Program-made: the position numbers and the translations under genes
NCBI GenBank assembly: GCA_014284505.1
Contig: JAAFYY010000001.1
Location: forward strand, 2,728,001 to 2,792,000
Reading direction: 5' to 3'
From: Streptacidiphilus sp. 4-A2
Lineage (GTDB): Bacteria > Actinomycetota > Actinomycetes > Streptomycetales > Streptomycetaceae
Length of the DNA: 64,000 bases
Notes under the pieces: generated by a model
The model's database searches: none
Seen by the model: only the letters and a program-made list of their open reading frames with translations
Told to the model about the DNA's origin: nothing
In this document: positions 37,044-47,479 of the stretch, piece after piece
Position numbering within the stretch: position 1 is the stretch's first letter
Layout of the letters: every line of letters starts with the position of its first letter

Positions 37044-39410
37044 GTGTCCGAGACATTCAGACCGGCTCCGCTCTCGGTTCCTACCGCGACAGCCAGCCGG
37101 CGACTGGCCGAGGAGCTTACTTCTGCCCTGATGGGCGCTGAACGGCGGGAAGGGCGGTCGATCGACCGTGGGCGGCTGGCCCGGCAGCTGAGCATCTCCC
37201 CGGCCAGTCTCTACGCCTATCTGAGCGGTTCCACCGTTCCCCGCGCCGGGTTGTTCGACCGTCTGCTGGAGCAACTCGGAGTGACCGGCCGAGCGGTCGG
37301 GCATCTGGCGAGTTTGCGGGACGCTGCCGAGGCCGAGCGGCGTTCACGGCGCTCGAAGACCGTCAGGACTCGAGCCATGCCCTCCCCCGGCAGTTGCCCG
37401 CCGCCACGTCCGGGTTCGTCGGGCGCCGGGCCGAACTGCGACGGCTCGACGCCATGGTCTCCGACGCCGGACGCGGCAGTCCGATAGCGGTGGTCTGCGG
37501 AACGGCCGGCATCGGCAAAACCTCGCTGGCCGTCCACTGGTCGCACCATGTGGCTGACACGTACGCGGACGGTCAACTCTATGTGGACCTGCGCGGATTC
37601 AGCGGCGGGCCGCCGGTCGAGCCCGGTACGCCTGGACGCCTTCCCTCCTCGCGCTCGGCCTGGACCCCACGGCCATCCCACCGGACACCGACGCCAAGGC
37701 TGCGCTCTTCCGGAGCCTGCTGGCCGACCGCAGCGTCCTGGTCGTCGTGGACAACGCGCGCTCTGCGGAACAGGCTCGCCCGCTCCTGCCCGGTGTGCGG
37801 ACCTGCCCGGCCTGGTGACCAGCCGCGACCGCCTCGACAGTCTCGTCGTGCGGGAAGGCGCTCGGGTGTGTCGCTGGACGTGCCTCTCGGCCAGGAGTCG
37901 CTGACCATGATCGGCCTGCGGATCGGACCAGCCGGGTGGCGGGAAACTGTCCGCCATCCAGGAACTGGCGCGGATCTGCGCCGACTGCCGCTGGCGCTCG
38001 GGGTGGTCGCCGCCCGGGCCGAAAGCACCGAGTCTCTGGACACCTTGGTCAGTGCACTGCGCGAGGAGGACTCGCAACTGGATGCGCTGAGCGCCCGGAG
38101 CAGGATCTCGATTTACGGACTGTCTTCCACTTCCTACGCCGAGCTGCCACCGGAGGCGGCTCGGCTTTTCCGACTCCTGGGTCTCCATCCGGGACCCGAG
38201 ATCGACGTCCATGCCTGCGGCGCGTTGCTGGACGCGGCCCTTCCGGTCCGCAGCCTGCTCGACACCCTGGTGGGCGCCCATCTCGTCGTCGAACGGATTC
38301 CGGGCAGGTTCGTCCTGCACGACCTGCTGCGCGCCTACGCCGCGGAAGTGGCAGACCGCGAGGAATCCGTCCAGGAACGACGGGCCGCGCTGGAGCGCCT
38401 GTCCGCCCACTACCTCTCCATCGCTGAATCGGCGGACCGCTTCCTCGGACCGATGGCCATGATGTCGGCACGTACAACCGAGCAGACCTGGACATGGCCC
38501 GGGCCGCAGATCACCTCGTACGAGAGCGCGTTGGCCTGGTTCGACAGCGAACTGTCCACGCTGGTCGGTATTCTGCGCGCGGCTGCCGAGCAAGGTCTCG
38601 AACCCTACGCCTGGCGAAAGCGCAGGCGTGTACCGTTTTCACACGGCGATCTGGTCACCGGGCGCTCCGGGCGCAGATCCACCGCATCGCGCTCGACGCG
38701 GCGACCCGTCGGCACGACGTCGCGGCCCGTGCGACCGCGGAGCGGCAACTCGGCGACGCACTCGCCCGCCTGGGACGTTCGGATGAGGCGCTCGCGCTTG
38801 TGCACACCTCCCTGAGCAGGAGTCTGGCGGGTAAGGACGAGCCCGCGATACGGCACGCCCGACTCTCCCTCGTCAGGATCCTTGAGTCGACCGGACACCA
38901 TCGCGGAGCCCTCCACCACGCGCAGGCGCGTTGCGTTCAGCCGAGGCGGACTGCGATCCGCCGGCACTGGCCGATGCGCTGACGGCCGTCGCCAAGCAAC
39001 ACGCGAAACTCGGAGACGCGGCGAAGTCGCTGCCGGTGAGCCGGAGGCGCTCACGCTCTACATACGGCAAGGGCATGTGGAAGGGGAGGCGGACATCCTT
39101 CTCAGCATCGCTTCCGTCGAATTCCAGCTGGGAAACCACGGTCGCGCCGCGAGGCGATCCGGCGGTCAATCGCCCTGGATCGCATGCTCGGCGATCGCTA
39201 TTGGGAGGCGCACGCTCTCGACCAACTGGCCGACATCCTTCTGGCGAGCGGCCATGCGCAGCAGGCGAACAGACATCGGACGGAGGCCCTGGGCATCCTC
39301 GACGATCTCCGCCATCCCACGCCGGTACCCTGCGGTCCAAGTACAACCGTGCACCGTCTGATGATGTGCCGTCGCCTTCGCCCGCGGCCGACCTGGCCTG
39401 CGATGCCTAG
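37044..39410 (+). CDS. HTH-NB-ARC-TPR STAND ATPase, heavily frameshifted
   Basis: GTG at 37044 with GAGGAGG 5-6 nt upstream. Order of domains: XRE-type helix-turn-helix (RSIDRGRLARQLSISPASLY, AYLSGSTVPRAGLFDRLLEQ), then NB-ARC: GFVGRRAELRRLDAMV, Walker A VVCGTAGIGKTSLAVHW, Walker B VLVVVDNARS, LVTSRDRL, LPLALGVVAARAES, winged helix ARLFRLLGLHPGPEIDVHA and RFVLHDLLRAYAAEVAD (MHD-like). Then TPR repeats to the end (RAQIHRIALDAATRRHDVAA, HALDQLADILLASGHAQQAN). These are AfsR/SARP-lacking STAND regulators, signal-gated oligomerising ATPases. About eight base corrections are needed, more than any neighbour of its size, so decay is possible. It is downstream of the CHAT gene in the same operon. Confidence 0.65.
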
Positions 39411-39587
39411 AGCCGGTTTCCTCAGGGGTGGTGCACACGCAGACAGCGGCCGCTCTCTCGTGCTTCATGACCCGGCGTCGCGAAGCGTGGAGAACGGCCG
39501 CCTCCGCTGTCCTGGGATCCCGGGATCAGCAGGTCGGGTGACCAGCGGGAGCAGGCATCAAGCCAGGAGCACCGTCCAGGTCAGGCG

Positions 39588-41133
39588 CTACCCTGCCTGA
39601 GGGGTACAGTCCGCCGGCGGTGGCGCACCGGTGGGCCAGGCCATGCCGAGGAAGATCGAGGTGCGCCCGTTGTAGCTGATCATGGGTACTGCCTTGTCCC
39701 ATGGGTTGCCACCGTTGTCCAGGCAGATCCAGCCGCTGGCGCCGTCGACCCGCAGTTCCGCGTGCAGGTTCTGCCACTCCTGGCCGACCGCGGCCAGCGG
39801 CGGCGGCAGGAACTGGCCGCTGACGTGAGCGTGATCCAGCGCCTGTACGGCTGTCCACACGGCATCGTGAGCGATGATCGTCTGGCCGTCGGAGAGGTCC
39901 GACCGGCCGAGTGTGAGGCCTGACGCGCTGATCGCGTCGAGGAACGCCTGGTAGTCGGCGGTCGATCCACCGGTGGCCGGCACCGGGGCCTTGGTCCAGG
40001 CATCGGGGAACGCCAGGGCCGCGTACTCCAGGGTGATCCCGCCGAAGTCCGCGGGTTCAGCAGCTTGTCACTGGCCAGATGGGAGGCGTCGTCCCCGGTG
40101 AGGACGATGAACTTGCGTTCTGGGCAGCCCTGTCCCAGGGCGTTGAGGAACTGCCGCAGCTGGACGTGCCGCCCGGCGAAATAGATGAAGCGCGGTTCGG
40201 CCATGCAGATGTTGAGGACCTTCTGGTCGAACTGGTTCTCGGTGTCGCCGTCCTGGGAGATGTCCTCGGGTGAGGTGAACTGCACAGGCTGGGCCATCCC
40301 GGCACCCAACTGCTTGCTGATCGCCTCCTTGAGGGTGGTGATGTAGTCGTCATCGGTGCGCGTGTCCTCGACCACCATGGCCTGGCTCGAATTGACCTTG
40401 GCGAACCGGGCGAGGGCCGCGGCCTCGGAGCCGTTCGTCACGGACACCCTGGCCAGTCCGGGGAAGGGCTGGCTGTTCGCGGTGTTGGCGATGGTGTCCG
40501 CGGTGATGGTTCCGCCCACGACCGGGATCGGGTCGGGCAGGTGGGTGAGCCAGTGCACCTCGGCCTGGGTGTTCTGGGTGCTGTCCTCGATCCCGGCGAC
40601 CACCCGCAGGTAGTCCGGCGCGCCGGTCATCGCGTCCAGCTGACGGTCGACTGTCAGCCAACCCGAACTGTCCGAGCCCGGGTTCGCCAGCACCAGACGG
40701 ATCTTGGGCACGGTGTTGTCGTCGAGATTGTCCGCACGGTACTGGGCGACGTAGGCCCCTTGGACCGCGTGCAGGATCTCTGCCTGAACGGATCCGTCGC
40801 TGGAGGTCATCGGCATCAGCAGGCCGATGGTGGCCGGATGCTCGCCGGCCACGGCCTGGTTCTGTTTGAGGATCTCCCCCTCGACCGCCTTCAGCTCCGG
40901 GCGAAGATGTACTGTCCGTCGGTGACCCCTCGCATTCCGTGCTGCCCAGCGACGGCCGGGCCACGCCGGTCCCGCAGGAAAGGTCGGGCGGCGGCGGGGC
41001 GCGGGGTTGGCGAGGTGTAGCCGCCGAACGCCAGCGCTGCCGCCAGCACCACGGTCATCGTCCCGACCCCCGCCTTACGGCCCGGGGTGTAGGTGATCCA
41101 GTACCACACCGATTGGTACCACGGCGTATTCAC
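39588..41133 (-). CDS. Membrane-anchored type-I periplasmic-binding-protein-like sensor, frameshifted
   Basis: GTG start at 41133 overlapping the upstream stop by 4 nt. N-terminal anchor helix VGTMTVVLAAALAFGG (residues about 23-38) after WYWITYTPGRK, then an extracytoplasmic two-lobe domain of branched-chain amino acid-binding (LivJ) type: TIGLLMPMTSSDGSVQAEIL, VQGAYVAQYRADNLDDNTVP, IPVVGGTITADTIANTANSQ, MVVEDTRTDDDYITTLKEAI, FIYFAGRHVQLRQFLNALGQ, DLSDGQTIIAHDAVWTAVQA and the end NPWDKAVPMISYNGR. Two base corrections (about 40900 and 40050). There are no permease or ABC genes, so it more likely senses a ligand than feeds a transporter. It is translationally coupled to the P-loop NTPase. Confidence 0.7.
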
Positions 41134-43328
41134 CGGCGGTCACTTCCTTCGTCCAGCCAACTGCTGTCCTGTCGCCAGCCGCGCAGCGCGGCCGGCCAGT
41201 TCCTGCGTGCTTCGAACAACTCGCGTGCGCCCGCGCGATGCTGCGTGGACAGGAAGTTCAACTCGTTGGAGAGCTGGTCCAGTACATCCTCTTCCGGTGC
41301 CACGAGTACGTCGGACAGGTACCAGGCGGCGTGCAGCAGCCGGTACACGGAACGGTGGACCGTGGAGGCCGTGTCCAGCCCCAGCGAGGGGTCGTGCTGG
41401 TCCGCGCCGAAGGCGGAGGCGCGACGCCGGTCGCTGCCCGGCGGTCCCACCGGACCGGGCGCCTCGGCGATCCAGAACAGTGCCCGCAACCAGGACTGTG
41501 CGTCGGAGGTCGCGAAGCTGGCCTGGAGCCGGTCCACCACCTGGGCCGACTGCCCCAGGCTGAGGCAGTGGTAGAGGCGCGTGGGCTCGCGCTCGGCCCA
41601 GGAGAGCGCCGCCGGGCGGCCCGCAGTGGTCGCGCAGGCTCTCCTGCACCTCGGTCCAGGTGGGTTCCGTGTAGGCGCTGTTCGCGTGAGTGCGCTCACG
41701 CAGGCTGCGCAGCAGCAGGGTGCGCAGGAAGCGGTCGCCGATGAAGTAGCCGTCACCGTCGCGCCAGCCCTGGCTCCGCAGGAACTCCTCCATGTACAGC
41801 ACCGCGTCGGCGCCCGCGTCCGGCTCCAGGTAGCGTTCCGCCAACGCGCGGGCTGATTCGACGCTTCGCGCGGGCGCGAAGGTGGTCAGTTGGGACCTGA
41901 TGGCCGAGTCCGGGATCAGTCGCTCCAGCAGATGGGGCACTACGGGCGACTCGGTGCGTCCGCTGACCGGCTCCGCTGCCGGATGGATGACCTTCAGGTC
42001 CAGCAACGAGGCCGGGTCGAACCGGTATCCGGGCCGGGGGCCACACGGCCGCCGGGCGAGGCCTCGCGCGTTCCGTCGACCAGTGCAGTCACGGCTGCGG
42101 CCGCCAGTGTGCTGAGGCCCAGCGGAATCCCGGCGCTGAAGCGGTGGATGATCTGGGGAAGGGTCCCCGGAACATGTCGTCAGGTGTGGCCCGGGATCCG
42201 GAGAGCTGGGCGTCGAGCTGCCGGTCGAGGATACGCACGGTGTCCCGGACCGACAACGGGGTCAGCTCCACGACCAGCAGTGCCGTGTCGGGGCTGTCCC
42301 CGGTGCGTCTCCACTCCCACCGGGGTGGGAAGTCGGTGACCGCGATCCGCTGGACGGCTGCCGACCGGCGGCCCGGCACGGCGGCCGCGGTTGCGATCAG
42401 CACCAGGGGTCGTGGTGCTGGGCGCGGCCGTGGCCAGGGGACCTGTTCTCCAGGACCAGATCGAGGAAGCGCGGACCCGCTGGTGCGGCATCGAGGTTGT
42501 CGAGCAGGAGCAGCGGGCGCCGGATGCGGTTGAAGCGGTGTTCTGCTGCCCGAGCGCGTCGGTGAGGTCGGCCAGGAAGGACGCCACCAGCTCGCGTTCG
42601 GCGCTCTCCCGGAAGGCCCCGCCGGTGTGGTAGTCCCGCGCAGTGATCAGAAGGCTCTCGTAGCTGTTGCCCGGCAGGTCCCGCCGGTGGTCGGCCCACC
42701 AGTGCAGGGCTCTGTCCCGGTGCTTGTGTGCGAACTCCGCCCCGGACTTCGTGAAGACCTTGACGCTCGCCTTGATGAAGGCGTCTATCGGAAAGGGCGC
42801 CACGCTTCCGGCCAACTCGGCCAGTACCTCGCTGACCCACTCGTCCACGTTGTCGCCGTGGTGTCCGCGCTCCAGGATCCTGCCGACCCCGGGACGGGCC
42901 CGGTCCAACAGCGCTCTGGCCTGGTCGGCTGTCAGATACTCGCCCGGTTCCCACAGCGACAGCGCGAGCAGTCCCAACTCCAGTCGGCTGAAGGCGACCC
43001 GCCGGGTGTGCCGGATACCCAGTCCCAGCTCCCAGACGGCGTCGCTCAGTAATCGCAGCAGCGGCGACTGCGCGTCGCCGAAGGCCTGGCCGCCCTCCGA
43101 AGCGGAATAGTGGCGAGGAGCTGCCAGGTCCAGGTAGGCACGCGGAGCGCCCCCCGTATGCCTCCGCGATCCGACGGAGCACCGCGGTCTTCCCCATGCC
43201 GCGGCCCCGGTGAGCAGCAGGACGGGGATGTCGTCATGGCGTGGGAGTTTGATGCGTTGTTCGCGGGTGAGCGCCAGTCCGACGAGCGACGACACCCGGT
43301 CGAGAAAAGCATCGCGGTCGTACAGCAC
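41130..43328 (-). CDS. P-loop NTPase coupled to the membrane sensor, frameshifted
   Basis: GTG start (VLYDRDAFLDRVSSLVGLAL) at 43328 with AGGAC upstream. An STAND/AAA-like ATP-binding core: DIPVLLLTGAAGMGKTAVLR once one base is restored near 43195, and Walker B-like LLLLDNLDAAP near residue 275. The middle (FPIDAFIKASVKVFTKSGAE, HRDRALHWWADHRRDLPGNS) and the end (SWLRALFWIAEAPGPVGPPG, YRLLHAAWYLSDVLVAPEED, LDQLSNELNFLSTQHRAGAR) are helical. About 730 residues; at least five corrections along its length. The downstream sensor gene overlaps by GTGA. Together they suggest a ligand-gated NTPase. It converges with the STAND operon. Confidence 0.6.
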
Positions 43329-43845
43329 CTGTGTCCTGACCTGAGTAGATGTCAAATATATTGTGTAGAACGGGAAAAGAGTATCCGTTGCGGCCGGGTG
43401 TGCGAGGCGGAACGGCAGGCTCCCCACCCACCGCCGGGCCGCGGCTCGCTGATCGATCGGCCCATGGCCGCTCGACCGCAGCCGTCAACTGGCCCGGCCT
43501 TCCCCGAAGACCACCAGCAAGGGAGTCGACCTGATCGCACCCCGAGGGCAAAAGGCCAGCTCAGGAGGGCCTTTCAGTCGCCCTGTTCCTCGTAGGTGGC
43601 TTGTGGCCCGGAGCCGCATCCGCGTCCGCCGTCCACGCGTCCCAGCGGGTCGGTGGCGCCCGATCGCGGGCGGGCCGCCGGGGGAATCGGCAGGAGCCCC
43701 TGGAGGACCCTGCCGCCTGTCGACCGGCGGCAACATCAACGCGGGGAGCTTCGAGAGACGGGGTACCCTTCCCCTCCGAGCTGGTCCAGGATGGTCTGAG
43801 CGAGGGCCCGATCGTGCCCGGTGGGGGTGCGGGGTGTCCCTGGAA
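43329..43845. other. Divergent intergenic region with AT-rich promoter core
   Basis: This 517-bp region separates the NTPase operon and the lipoprotein gene. Next to the NTPase start is an unusually AT-rich segment (CAAATATATTGTGTAGAAC, 43352-43370), a likely promoter. Arms AAAGGCC (43551-43557) and GGCCTTT (43568-43574) form a short terminator-like hairpin with no obvious gene to end. No convincing gene is seen. Confidence 0.45.
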
Positions 43846-44901
43846 CATGAGGTGTACGGCGGTGACAGCTCTGCGTATGCGTATGCGCACCCTCTTAGCC
43901 GTGACCTGCCTGCTGCTCTCTGCGACCGGTGTCGCGGCCTGTAGCGGCAGCAGCAGTGCACCGGGCCAGGGCGGTGGCGACGCCGGATCCGGTTCGGTCC
44001 CGGGATCGATCGAGGCGGCTCTGAAGTCGACCCCGCAGACGAGCTGGGACTCCTCGTACGTGGAGTTCGGCGCGGATGCGGATCTGGTCGCGCTCAACGG
44101 CGGCGGAGAGCGGTACAACGGGCCTTGGCCCCTGCTCGGCTGGGGCGACGAGAACCTCGCGGCGTACGCCCAGCCGGAGGGCCTGCTCGATTTCGGCTTC
44201 GACCCGAACAAGGAGTCGGCCGCGGTGACCTTGGGCCTCCCGCCGAACACGGTCACGGCGGCCTGTACGGCACCTTCGATACGTCGACGGTGGGCGCGAA
44301 GCTCGCGGCGCTGGGCTTCAAGCAGCAGTCTGGCCGACGGCGGCCAGATCTGGACGACCGCCGCCGACAGCACGCTGGGCACGAACGACTCCTTGAACGC
44401 GATCGGAAGAACGTGTTCTACCTGAGCTCGGGCCGCGTCATCTACGGAGGTTCGACCAGCGAGGTCAAGGCGGCGGCCGCGTCGGTGAGTTCGCCGATCG
44501 CCGCGAACCCCGAGCTCGACCAGCTGGCCCGCTGCCTCGGCACGGACCAGGTCTCGATGATCAGCCCGTCCGGATCGGCGGCGAACCCCGCGACGGTCGG
44601 GATCGGCGACCGGATCACGTCCGCGACGGACGTCACCTTCACCTTCTGCGTGCCCGCGGGCAGCGCAGCCGCGGCGCAGTCGCTCGCGTCCGCGTGGGCG
44701 CAGCGGGTCGCGACGCTCAAGTCCAGGAGAACAGGCGAGCCCTGGTCCGCGGAGCTGACAGACCCGGCCGGCACGGTCCTCGGCGGCTCGGCGGACGTCG
44801 TACAGCTCACGGCGAAGCCGAAGGCGGGCGCGAGCAGCTCCAACCTGATCATCGAGGCTCTACAGACCGACGACCTTGCTCCGCTGCTCGCGCCGTCCTA
44901 G
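43846..44901 (+). CDS. Lipoprotein of unknown function with a TTA codon, frameshifted
   Basis: ATG at 43846 (an internal GTG at 43862 and an ATG at 43883 are alternatives). Signal peptide RTLLAVTCLLLSATGVAAC ends in a lipobox VAAC followed by SGSSSAPGQGGGDAGSG, a typical lipoprotein linker. The mature part is about 300 residues (SWDSSYVEFGADADLVALNG, LLGWGDENLAAYAQPEGLLD, NELDQLARCLG-like region, VTFTFCVPAGSAAAAQSLAS). A single TTA leucine codon lies in the signal peptide, so translation may depend on the bldA tRNA and be developmentally timed. Three base corrections (about 44255, 44325 and 44405). No family recognised. Confidence 0.6.
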
Positions 44902-44920
44902 GCCGTTTCTTTTGAATCGA

Positions 44921-45154
44921 GTGGTCGTTGGTCCGGTTGTACCGTTATCTGATGTGCAGTGGGCGCGGATTGAGCCGTTGCTGCCGGACCGTACGCCCCG
45001 GCGCGGGCGGGCAGTGGCGTGTTCGGGCGGCCTGACTACTGCGATCCACCTCGCAGGCGATCCGTGCTCACCTGCGGCGACGCGGCATCCGGGCAGTGAT
45101 CCCCATACGACCGCAAGGCCGGACTCCGCCTCCGAGGATCGATCAGGTGGCTGA
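44921..45154 (+). pseudogene. IS5-family transposase remnant with internal deletions
   Basis: In-frame pieces match three separate parts of IS5-family transposases: the N-terminus PLSDVQWARIEPLLPDRTPR, the central GGLTTAIHLA, and in another frame IRAHLRRRGIRAVIPIRPQG from near the C-terminus. They are fused with most of the gene missing between them, including the catalytic DDE residues. The remnant follows the lipoprotein stop directly. Confidence 0.75.
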
Positions 45155-45276
45155 AGCTCCTCACCTCAGCCACCTGATTCAGATCCCAACAGCTCCTGGG
45201 CCGTAGAGCCTTCGTTGATCAGGCCATCGAGGCCCGGGGCTGGGCCCGGGCCGTTCTCGGGTGCTTGAGCGGTCCG

Positions 45277-45554
45277 TCAGCCGCCGAAGGCGCTGTTGCT
45301 GCAGCCCATCGTTGAGCCCAGAGAGGTGGACTGGCCGCCCGGGCTGCCCTCACCGTTGACCGCGTTGCCGGCCAGGCCGTTGCCGATGCCGACTCTCCCA
45401 GGACGTCGGCGTTCGTGTCGTGCGACTGGCACGAGGTGCTCTGCCGCACAGTGACGTCCGCGCCTGCGCACGAGGCGGAGGCGATTCCGGATCCGGTGAA
45501 ACCAATGATGCCGAGCAGCGCGGCCACGACGGCCGCCTTGTGAAGCTTGCGCAT
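45277..45554 (-). CDS. Small secreted hydrophilic protein, one frameshift
   Basis: About 92 residues. Start MRKLHKAAVVAALLGIIGFT, signal peptide ending in GIASA. The mature part has two Cys early (SCAGADVTVRQSTSCQSHDT), then NGLAGNAVNGEGSPGGQSTS and a conserved end LGSTMGCSNSAFGG. It belongs to a widespread streptomycete family of exported proteins of unknown function with this Gly/Asn-rich, Cys-containing layout. One base is missing near 45395. Confidence 0.65.
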
Positions 45555-45599
45555 GTGTTCTCCAAGTGTCAGGGACAGGCCTATGGCAGACCCACACAT

Positions 45600-45936
45600 T
45601 TCGGACAGTAGAAAGGCTAGTGGCCGTGCGCCGCCAACACTCGCAACGGCTCGTCCCGAAACGGGACGTCAAAGAGTGCGGCTCCGAGCAGCAGCGGCTG
45701 CGCGGCGGGGACATCGGCGTGCTGCTACGGACGGCAGATCGCCGCCTCGCTGCTGCCGGCCCTGGACGCGGGGTCAGACCCTCCCGCTCGCCCGCGTCGA
45801 CCTCGGCCAGTCCGGCCCAGTCACGCACCGCGGTCTCGGTCAGCTCGAATTCCCTGGCCACCCGGCCGACCGAGCGATCCCCGCGTCGGCACAGGCTCGA
45901 CGATCTCGGCATCAGCCGTTGAGCGGCCCGTGCCAA
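45600..45936 (-). pseudogene. IS3-type OrfA remnant
   Basis: The N-terminal half reads CRRGDRSVGRVAREFELTET followed by AVRDWAGLAEVDAGEREGL, the helix-turn-helix of actinobacterial IS3-family OrfA. The second half (leucine-zipper part) is not readable in any single frame and OrfB is absent. It is a dead transposon fragment next to a secreted-protein gene. Confidence 0.65.
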
Positions 45937-46321
45937 CGTGCCTCACGTCCGGACACCTCGCAGACCGCAGGTGCCGCCGAGACCCGGGCGCTCGCCGCTG
46001 CGGAGGCACCCCCTCCCGTGACTACAGGGCGCGGCAGTCCGGGCCGGGCCGCGCACATGGGTGAAGTGCACGGCCGGTATCCAAGGGCCAGCGACGGTAT
46101 TGACGCGCCGGTCACGCCGGCCGCGCCGGTCGTTCGACACACGTTCGGACGATGCGGGCCGCGTGGCGAGCGAAAGCAACCAGGTCTTCTGATTAGTCTC
46201 GCCCCAGGCGGACTGGTCATCAGCGGCATGCCCGGCCCAAGCTTCCCGCCGATCCATGTCAGGGGTACACGTCAGCGAGGTGCGGGCGGTCGCGACCTCC
46301 GGCTTCACCTGAGAGGACCCT
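45937..46321. other. Gap between IS remnant and multicopper oxidase
   Basis: 385 bp with no convincing gene. GAGAGGA just before 46322 is the ribosome-binding site of the oxidase. Nothing else stands out. Confidence 0.4.
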
Positions 46322-47466
46322 GTGCCAGAGGACCGTGTGCCAGTTGACCCGGCGCCAGGAGACCACGGCCGGCGGACGCTGCTCCGCGCCCTGACCGGAG
46401 GCGGCGCCCTCGCAGCGCTGACCGTTTCGGCCCGGCCCGCCCGCTCTTCCGCGGCCCAGCCCATGCCTGGCGCCGGCACCCGCGTGGGCGCCTTCGCGGC
46501 CGACGCGTTCAGACCGAGCGGCAGGGTGCGCGAGTACTGGGTCCAGGCCGAGTCCTTCGAGCACAATGTGGTGCCGAACGGCCGTGACGGCATGACCGGC
46601 CGGCGCTTCACGCCCGATCAGACCACCTATTGGGCCGTCGGCTTCCGTGCGTACACCGCCGGCTGGTCCTGCCCCTCGACGCCGACCTCAGCCCGCAGGG
46701 CGTCGGCGCCAACAGCGGGATCCCTGGTCCGGTGCTGCGCGCGGAGGTGGGTGACGTCATCCGGGTGCACTTCCGCAACATGGACGAGCACTACCGATGG
46801 CCGCACAGCATGCACCCGCACGGTGTGCGGTACGACCGTGCCAACGACGGCGCCTGGCTTGCCGACGACCCGCACGAGCCGGGCACGGCCGTGGCCTATG
46901 GCTCCAGCTACACCTACACCTGGTTCTGCAGCGCCAGTTCCGTGGGGACGTGGCCCTACCACGACCACTCGCTGCCGCAGAGCATCGCGGCGTCGGCACA
47001 CGACGGGGCGAAGCCGCCGGCCGCGACTGGCGAGGTCATGGAGATCGGCGCGGAACTCGGCCTGTTCGGTGTGCTCGCCATCACCGACGAGCACACCGCC
47101 GAAGCGGATCGGGAGTTCGTCCTGTTCCTCCACGACGCCTCCTCCTTCGACGTCCCGTCACTGGCACATCCGTTCGACATGTTCAACGGCGGTGCCTTCA
47201 TCGACAACACCCCGACCTTCAGGGCGAAGAGCGGTGACCGGGTGCGCTGGCGGATCGCCTCGCTCGGAAACGACTTCCACGTCTTCCACCTGCACGGTCA
47301 CCGTTGGCGGGGCCCCGCAGGCTGGGTGGACTCGGAGCTGCTCGGGCCGTCCACCACGCTGACCGTCGAGTACACCGAGGACAACCCCGGTCACTGGATC
47401 TACCACTGCCACGTCAACGAGCACATGATGGGCGGCATGGTGGGTCGCTACCTGGTCGCCGAATGA
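46322..47466 (+). CDS. Two-domain multicopper oxidase, Tat-exported, one frameshift
   Basis: GTG start. RRTLLRALTGGGALAALTVS is a twin-arginine signal. All copper ligands of a laccase-type oxidase can be read: HSMHPHGV (type 2/3), WPYHDHS (type 3), HVFHLHGHRW (HxxHxH) and HCHVNEHMMGGM (type 1 Cys between His, axial Met). The length of about 380 residues fits a small two-domain oxidase. One base is missing near 46670. Position next to a type II polyketide cluster suggests oxidative coupling or polymerisation of a phenolic pigment outside the membrane; this is inference. It converges with the FAD hydroxylase gene, 14 bp apart. Confidence 0.85.
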
Positions 47467-47479
47467 CCGACCGCCGGCG

